Assembly (NCBI GenBank): GCA_947495135.1
Contig: CANLXN010000002.1
Span: forward strand, 248,001-312,000
Direction: 5' to 3'
Origin: an uncultured Flavobacteriaceae bacterium
GTDB lineage: Bacteria > Bacteroidota > Bacteroidia > Flavobacteriales > Flavobacteriaceae
Length of the DNA: 64,000 nucleotides
Each line of letters starts with the position of its first letter. The stretch's first letter is position 1. The position numbers were made by a program, and so were the translations under genes. The notes below the pieces were generated by a model. That model was not told the origin of the DNA, did not search any database, and saw only the letters and a program-made list of their open reading frames with translations. This document shows, piece after piece, positions 45,742-51,410 of this stretch.

Positions 45742-46245
45742 ATGGAATTTAAAGAAGCAAAAGATAAATTTATCAGCACATGGGGTTCACTAGGGACTTT
45801 ATGGGGTATCAATAAAGCGATGGCTCAGATCCATGCTTTACTGTTTATTTCTCCAGACCCAATGTCTATGGAAGAGATTATGGAGGAGTTAGGAATATCT
45901 AGAGGGAATACCAGCATGAATCTACGGGCACTCATGGATTGGGGAATTGTACATAAAGTAAATGTTCCTGGGGAGCGAAAAGAGTACTTTGAAAGTGAGA
46001 AAGACGTAACCGAATTATCTCGTCAAATCGCTAAAGAACGCAGCCGAAGAGAGCTTCAGCCAACCATAAAGGTCTTGAAAGATATCTCCAGCATTGAAGA
46101 CGATGGCTCAGCAAAGACCAAGGAATTTATCAAACAAACCAAAGCAATGCACGATCTAGCAGATACGGCAGATGCTATGATGAATAGAATTGTAAGTCAG
46201 GAACAAAATTGGATCACTAAAACATTGGTGAAGTTCTTAAAATAA
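45742..46245 (+). CDS. GbsR/MarR-family transcriptional regulator
   Basis: 167 residues of the GbsR type: a winged helix-turn-helix (about 25-90, PMSMEEIMEELGISRGNTSMNLRALMDWGIVHKV) and a C-terminal helical dimer region with ERKEYFESEKDVTELSRQI. GbsR controls glycine-betaine synthesis in Bacillus, but here neighbours are different, so the inducer is not implied by name. Operators at 45692 and 46314 indicate that it controls itself and the next operon. Confidence 0.87.
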   Translation: MEFKEAKDKFISTWGSLGTLWGINKAMAQIHALLFISPDPMSMEEIMEELGISRGNTSMNLRALMDWGIVHKVNVPGERKEYFESEKDVTELSRQIAKERSRRELQPTIKVLKDISSIEDDGSAKTKEFIKQTKAMHDLADTADAMMNRIVSQEQNWITKTLVKFLK

Positions 46246-46277
46246 AGGCAGCTCCTAATAGATCTAGACACCAATCC

Positions 46278-46299
46278 AAGGGAATTAAATTTCCCTTTT
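46278..46299 (+). terminator. Terminator of the GbsR-type regulator gene
   Basis: AAGGGAA pairs with TTCCCTT around TTAAAT and is followed by T residues, 33 bases after the stop. It separates the regulator from the operon, which therefore needs its own promoter. Confidence 0.65.
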
Positions 46300-46313
46300 A
46301 ATTGAATACTATG

Positions 46314-46331
46314 TTTCAATAATTATTGAAA
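46314..46331. promoter_or_regulatory. Second operator, before the membrane/methyltransferase operon
   Basis: TTTCAATAATTATTGAAA is an exact 18-bp palindrome; the following GTTTAA makes its right half identical over 12 bases to the regulator's own operator. It overlaps a weak -7 box (TATGTTTC, 46310-46317), so binding would block this promoter. Confidence 0.65.
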
Positions 46332-46347
46332 GTTTAATAACTAAGAT

Positions 46348-46677
46348 ATGAAAACTACCACCAGATTACTTCAGCTCAACTACGGTCTCATCCTAATAAT
46401 GGTACTTTTATACTCCACCTTTTGGGGCGGAGTACTTATGCAGATTTTTTTGGGAGTAGTTCACATTTGCTGTTACATATATCTTATTACCTATTATTTC
46501 AACCGCCACAAAACACTAAAAACACATCTTTTAATCTACGGAATAGTAACCGTCGTCCTTTTGTCTCTATTCCCCATCTTTGGTGGAAACCTTCTTTTGA
46601 GTGTATGGATCGGGTCTGTACCACTAATTATCTATTTCACTTATATTCTTCATCAAACTAAAAAAGTTCAATCATGA
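46348..46677 (+). CDS. Small membrane protein, operon gene 1
   Basis: 109 residues with about four membrane helices and only short loops (LILIMVLLYSTFWGGVLMQIF, VHICCYIYLITYYF). No recognised domain. It stands directly after the operator and overlaps the next gene by four bases (ATGA), so it belongs to the same tightly coupled unit. Candidates are a small transporter or a membrane partner for the downstream enzymes. Confidence 0.7.
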   Translation: MKTTTRLLQLNYGLILIMVLLYSTFWGGVLMQIFLGVVHICCYIYLITYYFNRHKTLKTHLLIYGIVTVVLLSLFPIFGGNLLLSVWIGSVPLIIYFTYILHQTKKVQS

Positions 46678-47102
46678 AAATCGATATCCCAAACTGGTTA
46701 ATTATTGCTGGCGGCTGCGGCCAAATTTTTACCGCCCTTGTATATCCTTACATAAGACATAAAGTATTTGATTGGTACACAGATGTAAAACAGCTAAAAC
46801 CACTCAACCAAGAGATTGCAAAAACTTATGGCCGATATATTCAAGGACTTAACTTTTCCTTTGGGTTAATCGCAATTATAATCACCGATGATCTTAAAAA
46901 CGGTACTAACCTAGCCATAGCAATTACAGCTCTTATCGCTGCTTATTGGGTAGGAAAAGTAGCTACACAAATCGCGTATTATCCCATGTACGACATTCCG
47001 AAGAAATTCATATTCAAATGGGGCGGATACGGGATGAACCTACTCTTTGTATTATTTGCGGTCGTATATAGTTTATTACTCATTCAGAATATCATGTCAT
47101 GA
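46674..47102 (+). CDS. Membrane protein, operon gene 2
   Basis: 142 residues with about four membrane helices (LIIAGGCGQIFTALVYPYIRH, GLIAIIITDD, LAIAITALIAAYWVGKVATQI, LLFVLFAVVYSLLLI) and a polar cytoplasmic-looking loop (about 37-55). No family recognised. ATGA overlaps at both ends couple its translation to both neighbours. Confidence 0.7.
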   Translation: MKIDIPNWLIIAGGCGQIFTALVYPYIRHKVFDWYTDVKQLKPLNQEIAKTYGRYIQGLNFSFGLIAIIITDDLKNGTNLAIAITALIAAYWVGKVATQIAYYPMYDIPKKFIFKWGGYGMNLLFVLFAVVYSLLLIQNIMS

Positions 47103-48013
47103 AAAATCTAATAATAGCTGGAGGCAATGGCTTCTTAGGTCAGACGCTCATCGATTTTTATAAGAATAAAGTGGAGAAAGTTTATGTTCTTTCACGTTCT
47201 TCAAGAACATCGGTTGGAAATGTTGAATATCTTCAATGGGACGGAAAAACATTAGGTGATTGGGCCCACTATTTAAGCCAATGCGATGTTTTAATCAACC
47301 TCAGCGGGAAATCTGTCGACTGTAGATATCATCAAAAAAATAAGGACCTTATTCTTTCATCTCGCATCGATTCTACCCGCGTTTTAGGGCAGGCAATTAA
47401 CCAATGCGAAAATCCGCCAAAAATCTGGCTCAATTCATCGACCGCAACCATTTACAGACATTCGCTCGACAAGGAAATGGACGAGCGCAATGGAGAATTA
47501 GGGGACGGGTTTTCAGTGGGAATTGCAAAAGCCTGGGAAAAAGAATTTTTCAGCTTTGAGTTAAAATCGACCAGACAAGTCGCTTTAAGAACCTCTATCG
47601 TGTTCGGAAAAAATGGCGGTGCTTTTATACCCATCAAAAACCTGACAAAAATAGGATTTGGAGGAAAACAAGGAAGCGGGCTTCAAAAAGTAAGTTGGAT
47701 TCACGAAGAAGATTTTGCAAGAAGTGTCGACTTCATTATTCAGAATAAAAACCTAAACGGCCCAATAAATATAGTATCTCCAAAACCAACAACTAATGGA
47801 GCACTAATGAAACTACTTCGAACTAAAATGAACATTCCTTTTGGAATTCCAATGGGGAAAAGCATGCTTGAACTAGGTGCAAGAATTATTAAAACCGAAA
47901 CCGAACTCATATTAAAAAGCAGAAACGTAATTCCTGGTATTTTAACAGAAAATGGTTTTCAATTTAAATTTGGAACCCTTGATAAAACAATCGACCACCT
48001 TATAAAAAAGTAA
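47099..48013 (+). CDS. TIGR01777-family NAD(P)-binding epimerase-like protein
   Basis: 304-residue extended short-chain dehydrogenase of the TIGR01777/YfcH group. Rossmann motif AGGNGFLGQ at about residues 6-14, DVLINLSGKSVDCRYHQKNK, SSTATIYRHS, and LRTSIVFGKNGGAF with the C-terminal DUF1731 region (NVIPGILTENGFQFKF). Its reaction is not known in any organism I can name. Relatives are often encoded beside SRPBCC proteins, as here (48965). Confidence 0.87.
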   Translation: MKNLIIAGGNGFLGQTLIDFYKNKVEKVYVLSRSSRTSVGNVEYLQWDGKTLGDWAHYLSQCDVLINLSGKSVDCRYHQKNKDLILSSRIDSTRVLGQAINQCENPPKIWLNSSTATIYRHSLDKEMDERNGELGDGFSVGIAKAWEKEFFSFELKSTRQVALRTSIVFGKNGGAFIPIKNLTKIGFGGKQGSGLQKVSWIHEEDFARSVDFIIQNKNLNGPINIVSPKPTTNGALMKLLRTKMNIPFGIPMGKSMLELGARIIKTETELILKSRNVIPGILTENGFQFKFGTLDKTIDHLIKK

Positions 48014-48017
48014 TCTT

Positions 48018-48902
48018 ATGAAAACAGTAGACATTCCCCTCGGCACAAAAGAAAATGACCAAAATGCTTCTAGGCAGGATATAATTGACTTCTACAACGA
48101 AGCAACAGAAGACTATAGTTTTTGGAGCAAAGATTTAAACATGCACTTCGGATATTGTTCTTTTGGGCGCTCCAATCCCTTTAAAAGAGACACCATGTTG
48201 AACGAATTAAACAGACAGGTCTATAACCGACTTCAATTACCAGAAGAAAAAAGTACGGTTGCCGATCTTGGTTGCGGAATGGGAGGAACCATGCGTCACT
48301 TTTTAAACAGAAACAAAAAACTCTCAATGATAGGTGTTACCCTCTCACCTTTTCAAGTTCAGGAAGGTAATAAACTCCTCAAAAACAATAATGGAGTAAT
48401 CCTTCAAGAAAACTATTGTCAAACCTCGATTGCGTCAAGTTCTATGGATGGAGTTATTGGGATGGAGAGTCTATGCCATTCTGGCCATAGCAAGGAATCA
48501 CTAACAGAAGGTTTTCGCTTATTAAAAGAAGGAGGAACCTTTGTAATAAGCGACGCATTTTTGAAGAAAGACCCTTCTAAACTATGTCTGGGAAGCTCTT
48601 ACAGCTATAAAAATCTTTGCAAGGGATGGAGCTTAGACGGTCTTGGAGTAATAGACCAAGTAGAAGAACGCCTTAAAAAAATTGGCTTCAAGGAAGTGAT
48701 TATTGAAGATGTCTCCTTTCGCACTGCTATTTCCGTTCTGCATGTACCCTTTGCTATTTCTGGTTTTTTACTGAAAAATTTCTTTAAAAGAAAGCCTGTC
48801 AAACCGCAGAGTTGGAACAACTTGAAGGCTTCATTTTTCGCTTTGCTCTCTGGATTACACATGAGAGATTTTGGATATTACATAATCACCGCTAGAAAAT
48901 AA
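48018..48902 (+). CDS. Class I SAM-dependent methyltransferase
   Basis: 294 residues. SAM motif I ADLGCGMGGTMRHF near residues 82-95, preceded by YNEATEDYSFWSKDLNMHFGY, a feature of the tocopherol/sterol and cyclopropane-fatty-acid methyltransferase groups, and followed by MDGVIGMESLCHSGHSKESL. The C-terminal part has hydrophobic stretches (AISVLHVPFAISGFLLKNFF). This points to a hydrophobic substrate such as a lipid, quinone or isoprenoid. Four bases after the epimerase-like gene. Confidence 0.82.
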   Translation: MKTVDIPLGTKENDQNASRQDIIDFYNEATEDYSFWSKDLNMHFGYCSFGRSNPFKRDTMLNELNRQVYNRLQLPEEKSTVADLGCGMGGTMRHFLNRNKKLSMIGVTLSPFQVQEGNKLLKNNNGVILQENYCQTSIASSSMDGVIGMESLCHSGHSKESLTEGFRLLKEGGTFVISDAFLKKDPSKLCLGSSYSYKNLCKGWSLDGLGVIDQVEERLKKIGFKEVIIEDVSFRTAISVLHVPFAISGFLLKNFFKRKPVKPQSWNNLKASFFALLSGLHMRDFGYYIITARK

Positions 48903-48964
48903 AATCTATATCTCCATTTTCCAGATCATTTTTAACCGCGCCTAACATTTCATATTAAACCACT

Positions 48965-49423
48965 ATGACTACAATAGAACTGCATACCACCATAGACGCT
49001 TCCTTAATTGAAGTTTTTGATCTCTCCAGAAGTATTGATTTTCATATGAAATCTGCTTCCAAAACTAAAGAGAGAGCGATCGCCGGTCGCATTACAGGGC
49101 TTATTGGTTTTGGAGAGACCGTAACCTGGCGAGGAAAACATTTTGGCATCTTCCTTGAACACACCAGTAAGATTATAGACTACGAGCGACCTCATAAATT
49201 CACAGACATTATGATTAAAGATCATTTCAAGTATTTCTGCCATCAACATTTTTTTAAACATGAACAAGAAAAAACGATCATGACCGATGTATTAAAGTAT
49301 AGAACGCCTTATGGTTTTTTCGGAAATTTATTTGATCACGCACTATTGCGAAGGCATCTCACTAGATTTCTTCAACATAGAAATGAACTAATTAAAATCA
49401 CAGCAGAAAAACACCCAGTTTAG
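48965..49423 (+). CDS. SRPBCC (START-like) superfamily protein
   Basis: 152 residues beginning TTIELHTTIDASLIEVFDLSRSIDFH, the first strand and helix of the SRPBCC fold, with GLIGFGETVTWRGKHFG and KTIMTDVLKYRTPYGFFGNLF. The fold has a hydrophobic pocket that binds lipids or isoprenoids. It is 62 bases after the methyltransferase and probably in its transcript. Such genes are annotated as polyketide cyclase or cell-division inhibitor; neither is supported here. Confidence 0.82.
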   Translation: MTTIELHTTIDASLIEVFDLSRSIDFHMKSASKTKERAIAGRITGLIGFGETVTWRGKHFGIFLEHTSKIIDYERPHKFTDIMIKDHFKYFCHQHFFKHEQEKTIMTDVLKYRTPYGFFGNLFDHALLRRHLTRFLQHRNELIKITAEKHPV

Positions 49424-49500
49424 TACTCGTTTAACAGCCAATTCTCCTTGCTATTTGTTAATTGTTTATTGTTAAATGTCTACAGTTAGCTAAACTTTCC

Positions 49501-49508
49501 TATTTTTG
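49501..49508 (+). promoter_or_regulatory. -7 promoter box of the ECF sigma gene
   Basis: TATTTTTG, exact TAnnTTTG, 21 bases before the ATG at 49530. -33 box unclear. Confidence 0.45.
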
Positions 49509-49529
49509 ATAAAAACTACGAAAATAGAA

Positions 49530-50081
49530 ATGTCAGTTAATCAATTAGATCCTAATGTATGGGTAGATAAGTACTCAGACTACTTATACAATTACACCAT
49601 TGTTAGAGTGAACGACCACGAAGTAGCACAGGATCTTATCAGCGAAACATTCTTGGCTGGTTTAAAATCGAAAAATAATTTTAAGGGAGAAGCTACCGAG
49701 CGCACCTGGTTAATTTCGATTCTGAAACGCAAGATTATTGACCACTATCGAAAAATTAATTCGAATAAGGGCAAGGCTGAAGTTAGAATGAGTTACAGCG
49801 ACGATGAAAGTGAAGGAGACTGGTTGGAGGAACGTGTAAGCGACCCTTTCGACAAGACGGCAGAAGACACCATGGAGAACGAAGAACTAGGAATGGCTAT
49901 CTTTAGCTGTTTAGATAACCTCCCCGAAAAACAGGCGTCGATATTTAGAAAAAAAACAATAGACGGCATCGATACAGAAAGTATTTGTAATGAATATGAT
50001 ATTACACCGTCTAATCTATGGGTAATTATACATCGTGCAAGAAAAGGGATGGCAGATTGCCTAGAAAAAAGTTGGTTTTAG
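49530..50081 (+). CDS. ECF-type RNA polymerase sigma factor
   Basis: 183 residues. Region 2 (about 10-80, DYLYNYTIVRVNDHEVAQDLISETFLAGLK, ERTWLISILKRKIIDHYRK) recognises the -10 region and region 4 (about 125-183, LDNLPEKQASIFRKKTIDGIDTESIC, PSNLWVIIHRARKGMADCL) the -35. A frame opens eight codons upstream; the ATG at 49530 fits better. A small zinc-finger-like gene follows after 15 bases and is probably the matching anti-sigma factor. Confidence 0.9.
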   Translation: MSVNQLDPNVWVDKYSDYLYNYTIVRVNDHEVAQDLISETFLAGLKSKNNFKGEATERTWLISILKRKIIDHYRKINSNKGKAEVRMSYSDDESEGDWLEERVSDPFDKTAEDTMENEELGMAIFSCLDNLPEKQASIFRKKTIDGIDTESICNEYDITPSNLWVIIHRARKGMADCLEKSWF

Positions 50082-50096
50082 AATAGCGTACAACAC

Positions 50097-50333
50097 ATGA
50101 ATATTAAAATGGAATGCCACGAGGCAAATCACATTTGTGATAAGAATCAATACAAGGAAGCAGGCTTTTGGGAAATGGTCAAGCTCAATATACACCTAAT
50201 ATACTGTCGTGCTTGTAGAAAATACACAGCACGTAATATGAAGCTCACAAAAGCAGTGCATGATCCAAAGGTAAAATCTGTTTCAGCAGCAGATAAAGAT
50301 GCTTTGAAACGAAGACTTCAACAGGAACTTTAA
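50097..50333 (+). CDS. ZAS-type anti-sigma factor
   Basis: 78 residues with the zinc-binding anti-sigma signature H-x3-C-x2-C at His33, Cys37 and Cys40 (NIHLIYCRACRKY) and two more cysteines at 7 and 14. There is no membrane helix, so it should be a soluble inhibitor of the ECF sigma factor encoded just upstream. Soluble ZAS proteins often respond to oxidation or metals; that is inference here. Confidence 0.75.
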   Translation: MNIKMECHEANHICDKNQYKEAGFWEMVKLNIHLIYCRACRKYTARNMKLTKAVHDPKVKSVSAADKDALKRRLQQEL

Positions 50334-50351
50334 AAAAATAGTTAAATCAAT

Positions 50352-50390
50352 AAAAAAGACACTGCTTTTAACAAGAGTAGTGTCTTTTTT
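50352..50390. terminator. Bidirectional terminator after the sigma/anti-sigma genes
   Basis: AAAAAAGACACT pairs with AGTGTCTTTTTT around a 15-base region that can extend the stem by a further pair; usable by both convergent transcripts. Confidence 0.85.
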
Positions 50391-50406
50391 ATTTCTGAAA
50401 TTCTCG

Positions 50407-51225
50407 TCACCTATAAGATTGTAACGAGAACAAAAGGATACACCAAATTATGGGAATCGCTTCCACCCAAAACGAAGCAAAAAAGGCGCTTTGGTCTCTC
50501 TTGGATCGAAGAAGTAAAAATCCAGACAAAAAAACCGTTGCAAAAAGACTGATAAAAAAGTTCATTTTTAGCTCTTCTTTAAGGCCTTCTAACATAATCA
50601 CTAACACTAAAAACGCAATACCTAATCCTTTTGTTTTCTTTACCCCTAAACGTTGAGGCAGTGTTTTCAAATTATCTGGATCGTATTTCAAATCGCGTAT
50701 TTCGAATGGCAAGGTCCAAACAATTACACATAGAAATACCTGTAAGAAAAGAATTCCAACATTTAAAACAAGTTGATCTTGATCCATACTCCAAGGAATT
50801 AATACAGTAACGCCTGCCCACACCAAGGCAACTACATAAATCTTTAGTCCCGAAAGCCCTCTCAAATTTCGCTTTTCAATAAACGGAGCATAAAACACCG
50901 TTAAAACCCCGAAGACCCCTGAAACTAACCACACATTTCTAGGCAAATGGAATAAACAAAACATCGCTAACAGAGTGCTTACAAAAGAAAAGACCTGAAT
51001 AGCTTTAAGAGAATTAGTCAAACTCCTGTGATGCATCCCAGCGGCCGGCGCAAATTTGACAAAATTATATCCCGTGATCGTTCCGAAAAAAATGAATCCG
51101 ACGAGGAATAAATTAGAATCACTATCCAATTCAAATGAAGTAACAAAAATTAAGGAACTTACTGCTAATGCAACATGCACACTTGCATTTATATAAAATT
51201 TGAAAGCCGCCCTTAATCCATTCAT
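50407..51225 (-). CDS. UbiA-like membrane protein
   Basis: 272 residues with eight or nine membrane helices. One of the two aspartate-rich motifs of UbiA prenyltransferases is visible (EIRDLKYDPDNLKTLPQRLG, about residues 177-196), but at the place of the first (normally NDxxDxxxD) it reads ITGYNFVKF. A conventional prenyltransferase therefore seems unlikely, or the substrate or metal use is different. Convergent with the sigma factor operon; no operon partner. Confidence 0.6.
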   Translation of the reverse strand: MNGLRAAFKFYINASVHVALAVSSLIFVTSFELDSDSNLFLVGFIFFGTITGYNFVKFAPAAGMHHRSLTNSLKAIQVFSFVSTLLAMFCLFHLPRNVWLVSGVFGVLTVFYAPFIEKRNLRGLSGLKIYVVALVWAGVTVLIPWSMDQDQLVLNVGILFLQVFLCVIVWTLPFEIRDLKYDPDNLKTLPQRLGVKKTKGLGIAFLVLVIMLEGLKEELKMNFFISLFATVFLSGFLLLRSKRDQSAFFASFWVEAIPIIWCILLFSLQSYR

Positions 51226-51322
51226 TTGGCAAAAATACCCAAAGTGTTAGTAACTCTTGTTTTTGGTTAAAAAAATATGTCTTTTCACTTCCTTTTCACA
51301 CATTTTTTATCTGTTATTATCG

Positions 51323-51330
51323 TAATTTTG
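51323..51330 (+). promoter_or_regulatory. -7 promoter box of gcvP
   Basis: TAATTTTG, exact TAnnTTTG, about 80 bases before the ATG. No -33 match at the expected spacing. Confidence 0.45.
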
Positions 51331-51344
51331 CTTGCATTAAATGT

Positions 51345-51367
51345 AATTCTATTCTGTTGATAGAATT
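51345..51367 (+). promoter_or_regulatory. Leader hairpin of gcvP
   Basis: AATTCTAT (51345-51352) pairs with ATAGAATT (51360-51367) around TCTGTTG in the predicted 5' leader. It does not resemble the glycine riboswitch. Function not known. Confidence 0.3.
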
Positions 51368-51410
51368 CTATGTCGAACTTAACAGATTCCCACCTTAGCG
51401 GGACATATTT

